Shown piece after piece: positions 45,074 to 54,326 of a DNA stretch of 64,000 nt. The stretch comes from Pseudomonas gessardii (GTDB lineage Bacteria > Pseudomonadota > Gammaproteobacteria > Pseudomonadales > Pseudomonadaceae). Numbering within the stretch: the first letter of the stretch is position 1; every line of letters starts with the position of its first letter. The stretch lies in assembly GCF_001983165.1 (NCBI RefSeq), contig NZ_MNPU01000028.1:1-64000 (forward strand). Reading direction: 5' to 3'. A program made the position numbers and the translations under genes. The notes beneath the pieces were generated by a model. The model did no database searches and was not told where the DNA came from. It worked only from the letters and a program-made list of their open reading frames with translations.

Positions 45074-45508
45074 TCAATTGGCGATTGCGCGGTCGACAGA
45101 CAGTTTGCCAGCCCCTTCAAACAGCACCGCCACTGTGCCGCCCAACAGTGCCAGGGCGAACTCGTAGCCGTTGTTGGCCATGAACAGACCGTTGCTGATA
45201 TGCACCGAGAAAATCGCCACCAGCGAGACAAAGGTCAGGCCCAGCGCTGCCGGACGCACCAGCAAACCGATGATCAGCGCCAGGCCGGCAAAGAACTCGG
45301 TACCGCCCGACAACAGTGCCATTAGAGTGCCCGGTGCCAGGCCGATACTTTCCATCCACTGCGCCGTCCCCGCCAAGCCACCACCACCGAACCAGCCAAA
45401 GAGTTTTTGCGAACCGTGGGCGGCAAAAATGATACCGACGAAAATCCGCAGTACCGTCAAGCCGTAGCCTGCGCGGGTGGACAGAATGTTGTTGATCAAT
45501 GGGCTCAT
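45074..45508 (-). CDS. DoxX-family membrane protein
   Basis: A protein of 144 residues with four membrane segments and the DoxX motifs GLTVLRIFVGIIFAAHGSQKLFGWFGG and SGGTEFFAGLALIIGL. DoxX proteins are linked to thiosulfate:quinone oxidoreductase or oxidoreductase complexes in some organisms; here the role is unknown. It stands alone with its own terminator. Confidence 0.88.
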   Translation of the reverse strand: MSPLINNILSTRAGYGLTVLRIFVGIIFAAHGSQKLFGWFGGGGLAGTAQWMESIGLAPGTLMALLSGGTEFFAGLALIIGLLVRPAALGLTFVSLVAIFSVHISNGLFMANNGYEFALALLGGTVAVLFEGAGKLSVDRAIAN

Positions 45509-45610
45509 GCTGGCAATCCTTTCAATGTAGGGGTTGGTTGGTCGCTATATTAATCAGTTTAAATAATGATAAAAGCCGAAAAAATGCCTAAATCATATCG
45601 ATAATATCGA

Positions 45611-47032
45611 TTATTTTCGCGAGACAATCTTCGCTGACACCGGCTCCAGGGAGTCCCGTTCCCGATCAAAGGCCAAGTAATACTTGTTCACGCTATTAAC
45701 ATAGCTGACACCGCCCATTCCGACCTGCTCCATGGCGATGCGCTCCACCTGAAAGAACCACTGATTGGGGTTCAAGCCCCGGCGCCTGGCCTCGGCACGC
45801 ATGCCCTGTACCCGCTCCGGCCCCATGTTGTAGGCCGCCAGCACGAACGCCATGCGCTCGCGCTCGTTGAGCTTGGGGCTGGCGAAGAACTTGCGGCGAA
45901 TCAGGGCCAGGTAGCGCGCGCCCGCCTGCACATTGCTGTCCAGGGTCTGGATATTGTTGACCCCGACCCGCTGGGCGGCCGACGGGGTGATCTGCATCAG
46001 GCCCGTCGGCCCGCTGCCACTTTTCGCCGCAGGATTGAGCGATGACTCCTTGAAGGCCAGGGCCGCCAGGTTCAACCAGTCCATGCCTTGTTCCCGGGCA
46101 TGCTTTTGCAGCACCGGGCGCAGCTTTTCCAGGCGCTGGCGATCAGCCCGCGCCAGGGGATAGCGCACCTTATAGAGACGGCGATAGATACGCTGGAAAG
46201 CCACATCCTGGTCTGACGGGGTCTTGTAGGTTTTCAGGAAGCGATCAATGCTCGCCCGTAGCATCGAGGCATCCTGGCGCACGAACCAGTACTCTTCGCC
46301 CGGCTCGCTGATCGCCACTTGCCGATCAAAACGCAGCTTGGGCAGGACCTTGGACCAACGCTCGGCAATCGGTCGCTCGACAATGGTCAGATGGAAGATC
46401 CCGGCCTGGACCATCTCCAGCACATCCTCCACCGCCAGGCTGGGGTCCACCCATTCCACCTTGACCGGCGGCAATTTGCGCAGCGCCAGTTTCTGGTTGA
46501 TCTGGTTGACCGCCTCCCCCGCCGCACTGCCGGTGGTCAAGGCCAAAGTGCGCCCAGACAACTGTTCCAGCCGGGTAAACCGCCGCTCGCCCTTGAGCCC
46601 CACCAGCCACAGCGGCACATCGCTGGCAATCGGGTCACTGCTGCTGATCTTGTGGGCCCCCGTCGCATCCAGCAATTCACCGGGGGCAACCAGATCGCCT
46701 TCGCCGCGAGCCAGCGCCCCCAGCAATTGGTCCTTGGCCTTGGGAATGATCTTGAGGTTGATTTCCTGGCCGTCACGGGCCCGGCCATTAAGGTAGTGTT
46801 CAAAGGCGCGCAGGCGATGGTATTCAGCACCGATGGACTGCCCCTGGACTTCGCCGGAACTGTTGCGACTCTGGTTGACCAGCACCCGTAACGTGCGGCT
46901 GCTGCGGATTTCGGCCAGGTCGCGGACCTTGCCCGTCTTGGTCACTTCCAGCGGCCCGTCCAGGCGCGCAACCGCCGCCGTGGGCAGCAGCAGCGTCAGG
47001 CATACCATGAGCAATGCCGAGGGTCGGATCAT
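45611..47032 (-). CDS. mltF: Membrane-bound lytic transglycosylase F-like protein
   Basis: A protein of 473 residues. Signal peptide (about 1-24), an ABC substrate-binding-like domain (about 45-270), and a C-terminal SLT domain with catalytic Glu in AALAFKESSLNPAAKS and the motifs GLMQITPSAA and VLAAYNMGPERV. It cleaves the glycan strands of peptidoglycan, forming anhydromuropeptides. The ATG at 47032 has GGAGAG upstream; the frame extends 13 codons further. Confidence 0.9.
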   Translation of the reverse strand: MIRPSALLMVCLTLLLPTAAVARLDGPLEVTKTGKVRDLAEIRSSRTLRVLVNQSRNSSGEVQGQSIGAEYHRLRAFEHYLNGRARDGQEINLKIIPKAKDQLLGALARGEGDLVAPGELLDATGAHKISSSDPIASDVPLWLVGLKGERRFTRLEQLSGRTLALTTGSAAGEAVNQINQKLALRKLPPVKVEWVDPSLAVEDVLEMVQAGIFHLTIVERPIAERWSKVLPKLRFDRQVAISEPGEEYWFVRQDASMLRASIDRFLKTYKTPSDQDVAFQRIYRRLYKVRYPLARADRQRLEKLRPVLQKHAREQGMDWLNLAALAFKESSLNPAAKSGSGPTGLMQITPSAAQRVGVNNIQTLDSNVQAGARYLALIRRKFFASPKLNERERMAFVLAAYNMGPERVQGMRAEARRRGLNPNQWFFQVERIAMEQVGMGGVSYVNSVNKYYLAFDRERDSLEPVSAKIVSRK

Positions 47033-47267
47033 CCGCTCTCCGGAAAGAACAAGGCCCCATGCACCGCGCAAAACGCCACATTGGGGGACAGAAACAGAGC
47101 GCCAGAGGCGCAGACTTTGGGCGCAAGGGTGTCACAGCAGCAGCTCATCGGCCAACCACGGTGTTACTTGCGACGTTCAAAGACAGCGATAACTCGTTGT
47201 AGTTCTAGGTTTTTCTTATAAATCTACAGCTCTGATAGACTTTCCGGCCGCAGGCGGAGATAGCACC

Positions 47268-48074
47268 ATGCAACTCATTGATATTGGCGTCAACCTGACC
47301 AACCCCAGTTTCGACGACAAACACCAGGCCGTGCTCGACCGCGCCTATGCCGCCGGCGTGGGCCAATTGATCGTCACCGGCACCAGTGTGCAAGGCAGCG
47401 AACAGGCCCTGGAACTGTGCCAGCGTTGGGATGAAAGCGCCCAACGGCTGTTCTCCACCGCGGGCATTCACCCCCACAGCGCCAGCGATTGGAACGCCGA
47501 CAGCGCCCGGCAACTGCGTGACCTGCTCAGCCAGGACCGGGTACGCGCCGTGGGTGAATGCGGGCTGGATTTCAACCGTGATTTCTCACCACGGCCCCAG
47601 CAGGAAAAAGTCCTCGAAGCCCACCTGGCATTAGCCGTCGAATTGCGCTTGCCGGTGTTTCTCCATGAACGGGACGCCAACCAGCGCCTGCTGGAGATCC
47701 TGCGCGACTACCGCGATCAACTGCCCGCCGCCGTGGTGCACTGCTTCACCGGCGAACAACGCGCACTGTTCAGCTACCTCGACCTGGACCTGCATATCGG
47801 TATCACCGGCTGGATATGTGACGAACGCCGTGGCACACACCTGCACCCGCTTGTCAGGGAAATCCCCCGGGGCCGCCTGATGCTGGAAAGCGACGCGCCC
47901 TACCTGCTACCGCGTACCCTGCGGCCCAAACCGAAGAACGGGCGCAATGAGCCAGCCTACTTGCCGGAGGTGTTGCGCGAAGTGGCCCTGCACCGCGAAG
48001 AAAGCCTGGAAGACCTGGCCCAACACAGCACCGCCTGCTCCCGTGCGTTTTTCGGCCTGCCTGCGTTGGATTGA
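47268..48074 (+). CDS. tatD: TatD-family metal-dependent DNase
   Basis: A TIM-barrel hydrolase of 268 residues. Metal ligands: STAGIHPHSA, GECGLDFNRD, FLHERDA, VVHCFTG and LESDAPYLLPR. TatD is a 3'-5' exonuclease that takes part in repair of oxidised DNA and in DNA fragmentation. Note that the N-terminal IDIGVNLTN replaces the common DSHCH. GGCGGAG precedes the ATG. It is upstream of the chemoreceptor gene by about 95 bases. Confidence 0.9.
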   Translation: MQLIDIGVNLTNPSFDDKHQAVLDRAYAAGVGQLIVTGTSVQGSEQALELCQRWDESAQRLFSTAGIHPHSASDWNADSARQLRDLLSQDRVRAVGECGLDFNRDFSPRPQQEKVLEAHLALAVELRLPVFLHERDANQRLLEILRDYRDQLPAAVVHCFTGEQRALFSYLDLDLHIGITGWICDERRGTHLHPLVREIPRGRLMLESDAPYLLPRTLRPKPKNGRNEPAYLPEVLREVALHREESLEDLAQHSTACSRAFFGLPALD

Positions 48075-48170
48075 CGCGGCGCATTGACCCACATCAACAC
48101 CCTTTTTCCGAATAGCGGCACAATAATGGCACCTTGCCAAAACTGTTTCCGCTATCAGAGAAAACCTTCC

Positions 48171-49652
48171 ATGGGTGCCTGGCTTAGCAATATCTCGCTG
48201 AAGTACAAATTCTGGGCCGTGAATGCGGTCGCTTTCATCACCACGCTGCTGCTGGTGCTGTATGCCGTGCACCTTGAGCAACAGGCCCGCAGCCATGCCT
48301 CCCAAGCCTCGGCACAAGCCCAGGGGCGCTTGCTCGGCGCATGGCCGGCGGGGCAGCCGCTGCCCAAGGACGAGCACTGGCTGGTGTTCCAGCGGGGCCT
48401 GGCTCCCGAACTGGCAGACCAGGACCTGTCCGCCCTCAGCGAGGCCAATGCCTGGGTCGAGTTCAACTCTATGCCGCTGTTCGGCGAAAACCCGTTGCTG
48501 GGCGCCGAGGTCATCTCCCGCGCCGACGGCCAGCAAATCGCCGTACTGGCGTATGCGCCGAGCTTGAGCCAGGTGTTTACCGAACGCTTCACCAACTACG
48601 CGGTGGCGGTGCTGATCCTGATGCTGGCGATGCTCTGTGCCTCGCAACTGCTGATCCGCTTTTTGCTCGCCCAACTCAACACCTTGAAAGACGTGATGCT
48701 GCACGTAGAAAAAACCGGCGACCTCTCGGCCCGCGTTCCCCTGGCCTGCAAGGACGAAGTCGGGCAGATGGCCAGCGCGTTCAACGCCATGCAGGCCGGC
48801 TACCAGCGGGTGGTCAGTACCGTGGCGCGCACCGCCAAACTGTTGGACGACGGTGCCGCGCGCCTGGCCAGCAGCATGAATGAAGTCCAGCACGGCATGC
48901 TCGGCCAGCAAAGCGAGACGGACCAGGCAGCCACCGCGATCAATGAAATGACCGCCACCGTGTATCACATTGCCCAGCACGCCGGCGCCACACGGGACCT
49001 GTCACAGACCGCCGACACCCTGGCCGGCAGCGGCCAGGAAGTGGTGACCCGGGTCCAGCGTTCGATTGCCGGGTTGTCCACCGGCGTGCAGCAAACCGCC
49101 GAGATGATCCAGAAGCTGGCCGAGGACAGTCAGAAGATCAACGGCGTGGTCGGGGTGATCCATAGCATCGCCGAACAGACCAACCTGCTGGCCCTCAACG
49201 CTGCCATCGAAGCCGCCCGCGCCGGGGAGATGGGCCGCGGCTTTGCCGTGGTGGCCGATGAAGTGCGCAACCTGGCCAAGCGCGTGCAAAGCTCCACCGA
49301 TGAGATCACGCGCATGGTCTCGGCCCTGCAGGCCGGCACCCGGGATGCGGTGGATTTTATGCAGGAAAGCTCGTTCAAGGCCGATGACTGCGTGCAGCAG
49401 GCCCAGGAAGCCGGCGCCTCACTCGCGGAAATCACCAGCGCCGTGGCGCAGATGCGCGAGAGCAACACGCAGATTGCGGTCGCCGCCGAACAGCAAAGCC
49501 ATGTGGCCGAAGAGATGAACCGCGCGGTGGTGAGCATCCGTGATGTCACGGAAAACACCGTGCAACAGACCGTGGACTCTGCGACCACCAGCAACGAACT
49601 GGCGACCCTGGCTGGCGAGTTGAGCAAGGCGATCGGTCAACTGAAGTTGTGA
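48171..49652 (+). CDS. Methyl-accepting chemotaxis protein
   Basis: A chemoreceptor of 493 residues: span near 15-38, a periplasmic sensor of about 110 residues (short, no recognised ligand domain), a second span near 148-170, HAMP (about 172-225) and the signalling domain with hairpin IAEQTNLLALNAAIEAARAG. The ligand is unknown. The ATG at 48171 (MGAWLSNISLKYKF) is favoured; two other in-frame ATGs lie upstream. It is monocistronic. Confidence 0.9.
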   Translation: MGAWLSNISLKYKFWAVNAVAFITTLLLVLYAVHLEQQARSHASQASAQAQGRLLGAWPAGQPLPKDEHWLVFQRGLAPELADQDLSALSEANAWVEFNSMPLFGENPLLGAEVISRADGQQIAVLAYAPSLSQVFTERFTNYAVAVLILMLAMLCASQLLIRFLLAQLNTLKDVMLHVEKTGDLSARVPLACKDEVGQMASAFNAMQAGYQRVVSTVARTAKLLDDGAARLASSMNEVQHGMLGQQSETDQAATAINEMTATVYHIAQHAGATRDLSQTADTLAGSGQEVVTRVQRSIAGLSTGVQQTAEMIQKLAEDSQKINGVVGVIHSIAEQTNLLALNAAIEAARAGEMGRGFAVVADEVRNLAKRVQSSTDEITRMVSALQAGTRDAVDFMQESSFKADDCVQQAQEAGASLAEITSAVAQMRESNTQIAVAAEQQSHVAEEMNRAVVSIRDVTENTVQQTVDSATTSNELATLAGELSKAIGQLKL

Positions 49653-49797
49653 GGTTTGCCTGCCGTTCAGCCAACGCTTGCCGTTGGCTGAACCCGTCAA
49701 TTGGCTATACCCCCCATAGCCAACCCCAATTCGCCGCCCCTGCCCGCCCCACCTAGACTCTGTTCATCGAGTATCAATGGACAGAGGATTTATCATC

Positions 49798-50160
49798 ATG
49801 GGCAAACGTCACCCCAATCTCCCGGCCTGGCAATGGCGCGCCTACCCGCAGAACCATCAGCACCCGACCAACCTGGTGTTGCACTTGATTGCAGTACCGC
49901 TGTTCATCGTCGGGTTTCTGCTGATTGTGTCCGGGGTGTTCAGCCTGAGCTTGGCCAGCTTTGCCATCGGCGTGGTCGGCGTGTTGGCCGGCCTGGCCCT
50001 GCAACGTCATGGGCACAGCCTGGAAGCCCAGGCCAGCGAGCCGTTCAGTGATCGTAAGGATGCAGTGCAGCGCCTGGTGGTCGAGCAGTTCGTGACCTTT
50101 GCGCGCTTTGTCCTCAGTGGTGGCTGGTGGCAAGCCTGGCGTCAGCGCCACCGCCACTGA
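49798..50160 (+). CDS. Mpo1-like (DUF962) membrane protein
   Basis: A small membrane protein of 120 residues with two spans (about 28-68). The His motifs NHQHPTNLVLHLI and QRHGHSLEA match the DUF962 family, whose yeast member Mpo1 is an iron-dependent 2-hydroxy fatty acid dioxygenase. The same activity here is inferred. ACAGAGGA lies upstream; an in-frame ATG at 49777 adds seven residues. Confidence 0.8.
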   Translation: MGKRHPNLPAWQWRAYPQNHQHPTNLVLHLIAVPLFIVGFLLIVSGVFSLSLASFAIGVVGVLAGLALQRHGHSLEAQASEPFSDRKDAVQRLVVEQFVTFARFVLSGGWWQAWRQRHRH

Positions 50161-50167
50161 CGCGGGC

Positions 50168-50965
50168 TCAGGCGAAGACCACCACGGTCTGGCGGCTGAT
50201 GGCGATCAACTGGCCGTCAGGCCCCCACAACATCGCAGCGGCATGACCATAGCCGTCGCGGGCATGCTCGATCTCGACGTGGTACTGGCACCAATCCAGG
50301 GTCGTCAATTGCGCCAGAGGCTGGATGAATTCGATGGTCCAGGTCAGGGTGCTGCCCGCTGCAGGCCGCTTCAGGTGCGGTAGCAGGGCCGGCGGCCAGG
50401 CATCCACCAGCGCGAGGATATGCGCTTCGGTCAAAGGCTCCTCCTTCACATCCCCGCGCAAACGCACCCAGCCGCCCATCTCCCGGGATTTGTTGCCCGT
50501 GAACGGCAAACCGCCGACGCTCCAGCGCATTGCCAGGTAGCGCATGAACTCAGGCGTCACGCCTTTGATATAGGGCAGTTCCTGGCATTCGTCCCAATGC
50601 TTGAAGGTTGGCGCGGGCAATGCTGGCACGTCGATCTCCGAAGGCCGTGATGCGCCGAAACTGGCCTGTGCCAGGGTCATTACTTCCCCACCCTGCACCA
50701 CCCGCCCCAGCAACTGGCTGACCGCCTTGCCTTCGCGCAACACTTCCACTTGATAGCTGGCAGAGACGTCTGGCGCCACCGGCCCAACAAACGTCACGGC
50801 CAACGAACGTAACGGCCGTTCTGCCGGCACCTGGGCGCGTAAGGCTTCGTATTGCAAGGCGGCGACCAGGCCGCCAAACGTGGCACGGCCCTGGGCCCAT
50901 TGCGCCGGGATAGACACGTCCAGCGGGTTATTACGGGCGGCGTCGAGCAAATCACTAAAGCGCAT
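50168..50965 (-). CDS. Acyl-CoA thioesterase family (double hotdog)
   Basis: A protein of 265 residues with the TesB-like double-hotdog fold: FGGLVAALQYEALRAQV and LRSLAVTFVGPV in the N-terminal half; MWTIEFIQPL-type segment LTWTIEFIQPLAQ and AAAMLWGPDGQLIAISRQTVVVF in the C-terminal half. It probably hydrolyses acyl-CoA; the chain length is unknown. It converges on the Mpo1-like gene with 7 bases between the stops. Confidence 0.85.
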   Translation of the reverse strand: MRFSDLLDAARNNPLDVSIPAQWAQGRATFGGLVAALQYEALRAQVPAERPLRSLAVTFVGPVAPDVSASYQVEVLREGKAVSQLLGRVVQGGEVMTLAQASFGASRPSEIDVPALPAPTFKHWDECQELPYIKGVTPEFMRYLAMRWSVGGLPFTGNKSREMGGWVRLRGDVKEEPLTEAHILALVDAWPPALLPHLKRPAAGSTLTWTIEFIQPLAQLTTLDWCQYHVEIEHARDGYGHAAAMLWGPDGQLIAISRQTVVVFA

Positions 50966-51067
50966 GGCGACCTCACATCAAGAAAATCGATTGTGCGATC
51001 TTAACCAGCGTGCAAGCCAGGTACAGCGCTTATTCCGGCCAAATACCCAGACAGATAAGCCGCAGGC

Positions 51068-51829
51068 TCAGAAACACTCCGCCGCCAGCTTATCCAGTAC
51101 CCGATCCGCCTTGCCTTCGGCCTGGGCCATGGTGCGATGCCAGACCGCAACACAAGGTTGCAGATCCGCCTGGTGTTCGGCCTGCGCCAGCCATTGCCAG
51201 CAGTCATGCCAATCCCCCAGTGCGCCTTGGGCGGATTTGAGACGGGACATGGCCTTGGCCGGCAATTGCCCCAACTGCGGATAAGCCTCGGCCGCGTAAC
51301 GTACGCGCTTGATCAACAAGCGCAGGCGATGGCGGTCGTGACCGGGATCGTGCAGGGCCGCATCGAGGGTCTGCCATTGCTTGGCCAGCCGTTTTTCGAT
51401 GCGAGCCCGCAGCCCCTTGAGTAGTTTTTGATGATCTGACGCACGGATAAAACGGGGAAAGGCATCCAGGATCAGCAGCAGTTGTGCGACTTCCGGGCTT
51501 TGCGCCACCTGCCGATAGGTTTGTGGCTGCTGGCGCAGACGCCGCGCCGCAGCGTCGTGATAACCGTGCTGCTGCAAGTACGCCGCCAGCACCTCACGGT
51601 CGCGCAACGGCGTGGTCAATTGGCCGACTGCGCTGGCGGCCGCTTCCAGTTGCTCGACGCCGGGCAGCCCGCGCAAGGGGCGCAGCAGGCTGCGCAGGCG
51701 CCGCACCGTGGTGCGCAGGTCATGCAGCGCTTCGTCATCGGTAACCGCCGCCAGGCGCGCCTGGCAACTCAACAATCCGACTTCCAGGCCAATGACCTGG
51801 GCGACCAACTGATCCACCAACGCCGACAT
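51068..51829 (-). CDS. CHAD-domain protein
   Basis: A helical protein of 253 residues matching CHAD, with conserved His and basic residues: VTDDEALHDLRTTVRRLRSLL and HRLRLLIKRVRYAAEAYPQLG. CHAD domains bind polyphosphate through a positively charged surface, so a link to polyphosphate granules is expected. The ATG at 51829 has AGGGGAAG upstream. Confidence 0.88.
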   Translation of the reverse strand: MSALVDQLVAQVIGLEVGLLSCQARLAAVTDDEALHDLRTTVRRLRSLLRPLRGLPGVEQLEAAASAVGQLTTPLRDREVLAAYLQQHGYHDAAARRLRQQPQTYRQVAQSPEVAQLLLILDAFPRFIRASDHQKLLKGLRARIEKRLAKQWQTLDAALHDPGHDRHRLRLLIKRVRYAAEAYPQLGQLPAKAMSRLKSAQGALGDWHDCWQWLAQAEHQADLQPCVAVWHRTMAQAEGKADRVLDKLAAECF

Positions 51830-51924
51830 GCTGCTTCCCCTGATAAACAACGTCCATGTACCTGCGCAAAACAGGCGTCTGGAACTACCTTAACCACTAC
51901 CCCGGCATGTTGCGCTGACTCGGA

Positions 51925-52203
51925 TCAACGCCCGGCGCGCGACTCACGGATATAGAAACGGGCTTTTTCCGCCTTGCTGGCGCACCCTTCGAACGCTTCG
52001 AATTGTTGCTGGGTCTTGGCGCCAGTCAGCAACGACAGGGCCTTGGAATAGCTGACCGTGCCGGCGAAACCTTCAGCCTTGGCCAAATCCAGTTCGTGCC
52101 ACGCCGCGTCCAATTGGCTGCCGCAGCTATCGCGATAGGCCGTTTTGCCGGCACAACCGGCCAGGGCCAACACAATCACAGGCAAACACATCCAGGCTTT
52201 CAT
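51925..52203 (-). CDS. Small lipoprotein, unknown
   Basis: A protein of 92 residues with a lipoprotein signal peptide: MKAWMCLPVIVLALAGCAGK, with lipobox LAGC (lipidated Cys near 17). The mature part is helical with two more Cys (RDSCGS and FEGCASK), which could form a disulfide. GAGGTGTC precedes the ATG. The function is unknown. Confidence 0.82.
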   Translation of the reverse strand: MKAWMCLPVIVLALAGCAGKTAYRDSCGSQLDAAWHELDLAKAEGFAGTVSYSKALSLLTGAKTQQQFEAFEGCASKAEKARFYIRESRAGR

Positions 52204-52419
52204 CAATGACACCTCAAGAAAAGAAAACAGTCGTGGGATGTAGACGTTGCCTACATCGAAAAGTGCCTTATCACACAGCCTGAAATGCCTAGCGCCGATA
52301 GCCAAAGCATACCCGAGCAACTAGCTCGGCTTATGAAAATAATCACTCTTGTCAGCTAGGATTGAAGCAGCCCCCTGGTTGGGTGCATTGTGGACAGCTG
52401 TTTTGCGAAGGATCCGATC

Positions 52420-53457
52420 ATGAAAAAACGCGTTGCATTGGTCCTGGGCTCCGGTGGAGCGCGGGGTTATGCCCACATCGGGGTGATCGAAGAGATCGAA
52501 AAGCGCGGCTATGAAATCGCCTGTATCGCCGGCTGCTCCATGGGCGCGGTGGTCGGCGGGATCTATGCCGCAGGCAAGCTTAAGGACTACCGCAACTGGA
52601 TCGAAAGCCTGGACTATCTGGACGTGCTGCGCCTGGTGGATGTGAGTTTTCGCCTGGGCGCGATACGCGGCGAAAAAGTCTTCGGGCAGATCCGCAAGAT
52701 CGTCGGCGAGATCAATATCGAAGACCTGCGCATTCCCTACACCGCCGTCGCCACCGACCTGACCAACCAACAGGAAATCTGGTTCCAGGAAGGCTGCCTG
52801 CACCAGGCCATGCGCGCCTCGGCGGCGATTCCCAGCCTGTTTACCCCGGTGATGCAAGGCAACCGCATGCTGGTGGACGGCGGCCTGCTCAACCCGCTGC
52901 CAATCGTGCCGGTGGTGTCGAGCCATTGCGACCTGATCATTGCGGTCAACCTCAACGCCACCAACCAGAAGCACTACACCCTGCCGGTAATCCAGCGCCC
53001 GCCGGCGTTCAAGAGCCGCTTCGACAACCTGGTACGCTCGTTGGGTTCGCACCTGCCGTTTCGGCGCAAACAGGCCGAGCAACTGCTGTTGCTGGAACAG
53101 GAAGCGCTGCAGGCGCAAGCCGCTGATATCAACCCCTGGCTCGAGGGCGCCGAGCCCGAAGCCCAGCAACCAGCCGCCGCCCCTGAGTCCGCTGGTGCAC
53201 CGAAATCCGCTACCGGTTCATTCATCATCGACAACGTGGGGCCGGCATCGCTGCTGGATCTGATCAACCAGAGTTTCGAGGTGATGCAGACATCATTGGC
53301 CCAGTACAAGATCGCGGGCTACCCGCCGGATGTGCTGATCAACGTGCCCAAGCGCGTGTGCCGGTTTTTTGAATTCTACAAAGCGCCGGAACTGATCGCC
53401 CTGGGGCGTGAGATTGCCAGTGATACGTTGGATCGGTATGAGAGTGAGCAGAGTTGA
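52420..53457 (+). CDS. Patatin-like phospholipase (RssA-type)
   Basis: A protein of 345 residues. The patatin catalytic dyad is clear: oxyanion loop GSGGARGYAHIGVI, Ser in GCSMGAVVGG (about 40-49) and Asp in DGGLLNPLP (about 148-156). A Pro/Ala-rich insert (about 248-265) precedes a C-terminal helical part. It resembles RssA/YchK lipid hydrolases. No signal peptide. The ATG at 52420 is the family start. Confidence 0.88.
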   Translation: MKKRVALVLGSGGARGYAHIGVIEEIEKRGYEIACIAGCSMGAVVGGIYAAGKLKDYRNWIESLDYLDVLRLVDVSFRLGAIRGEKVFGQIRKIVGEINIEDLRIPYTAVATDLTNQQEIWFQEGCLHQAMRASAAIPSLFTPVMQGNRMLVDGGLLNPLPIVPVVSSHCDLIIAVNLNATNQKHYTLPVIQRPPAFKSRFDNLVRSLGSHLPFRRKQAEQLLLLEQEALQAQAADINPWLEGAEPEAQQPAAAPESAGAPKSATGSFIIDNVGPASLLDLINQSFEVMQTSLAQYKIAGYPPDVLINVPKRVCRFFEFYKAPELIALGREIASDTLDRYESEQS

Positions 53458-53480
53458 GAGCTTCGCTGGGGCTTGGGGCC

Positions 53481-53558
53481 CTATCGCGGGCAAGCCTGCT
53501 CCCACATTCAGATTTGTGAATGCATTCAAAAGGTGGGAGCGGGCTTGCCCGCGATGAG
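53481..53558. repeat. REP-type inverted repeat pair
   Basis: ctatcgcgggcaagcctgctcc-type copy (53481) faces gggagcgggcttgcccgcgat (to about 53554), between the convergent patatin gene and the end of the kdp operon. Confidence 0.83.
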
Positions 53559-53581
53559 GCCGGTCCAGCCACCACAATCCC

Positions 53582-54277
53582 TCAGCCCTCAGCCCCCAAC
53601 AACCGATACCCCACCCCCGCCTCGGTCACGATAAAGCGTGGCTGGGTCGGGTCATCCGCCAGCTTCTGGCGCAAGTGCCCCACCACAATGCGCAGGTAGT
53701 GGCTGTCTTCGGTATGGGTCGGGCCCCAGATGTCCTTGAGCAACTGCTGCTGGGTAATCACCCGGCCTGGATAACGCGCCAGTTGCGCCAGCACCGCGTA
53801 TTCCTTGCGGGTCAGGGCCACGTCGACACCGTCCAGCAACACCCGCCGATAGGCCAGGTCGACCGTCAGCGGGCCAAACTGCAGCGCCGCCTGTTGGGCC
53901 TCTCCGACAGGCGCCTGGCGTAGCAGCGCACGGACCCGGGCCAGGAACTCCTGGATGCCAAACGGCTTGGTCACATAGTCATTGGCGCCACCGTCCAGCG
54001 CCTGGACCTTCTGCCCTTCGCTGGCCCGTACCGACAACACCAGCACCGGGGCCGTCGACCATTCGCGCAACTCACGCAGCACCTGCTGGCCGTCCATATC
54101 CGGCAGGCCCAGGTCCAGCACCAGCAGGTCCGGTTTGTTCAATGCCGCCTGGGCCAACCCTTCGGCGCCGGTTCCAGCCTCAATTACCTTATAGCCCTGG
54201 GACTCCAGGCTGATGCGCAAGAACTTGCGGATCTGCGGCTCGTCATCAATGACCAAAATCGTCGCAGTCTGGCTCAT
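53582..54277 (-). CDS. kdpE: Response regulator KdpE
   Basis: An OmpR-type regulator of 231 residues: receiver with phospho-Asp in LLVLDLGLPDMDG (about 52) and a C-terminal winged helix (YAVLAQLARYPGRVITQQQLL, HYLRIVVGHLRQKL). It is phosphorylated by KdpD and activates kdpFABC. It lies 49 bases after kdpD. A likely binding site is upstream of kdpF at 61713-61729. Confidence 0.96.
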   Translation of the reverse strand: MSQTATILVIDDEPQIRKFLRISLESQGYKVIEAGTGAEGLAQAALNKPDLLVLDLGLPDMDGQQVLRELREWSTAPVLVLSVRASEGQKVQALDGGANDYVTKPFGIQEFLARVRALLRQAPVGEAQQAALQFGPLTVDLAYRRVLLDGVDVALTRKEYAVLAQLARYPGRVITQQQLLKDIWGPTHTEDSHYLRIVVGHLRQKLADDPTQPRFIVTEAGVGYRLLGAEG

Positions 54278-54326
54278 GGTGTTCCGTCACAATCGCTGAA
54301 AAAAAATAAGAGTAGCGCACCTGATA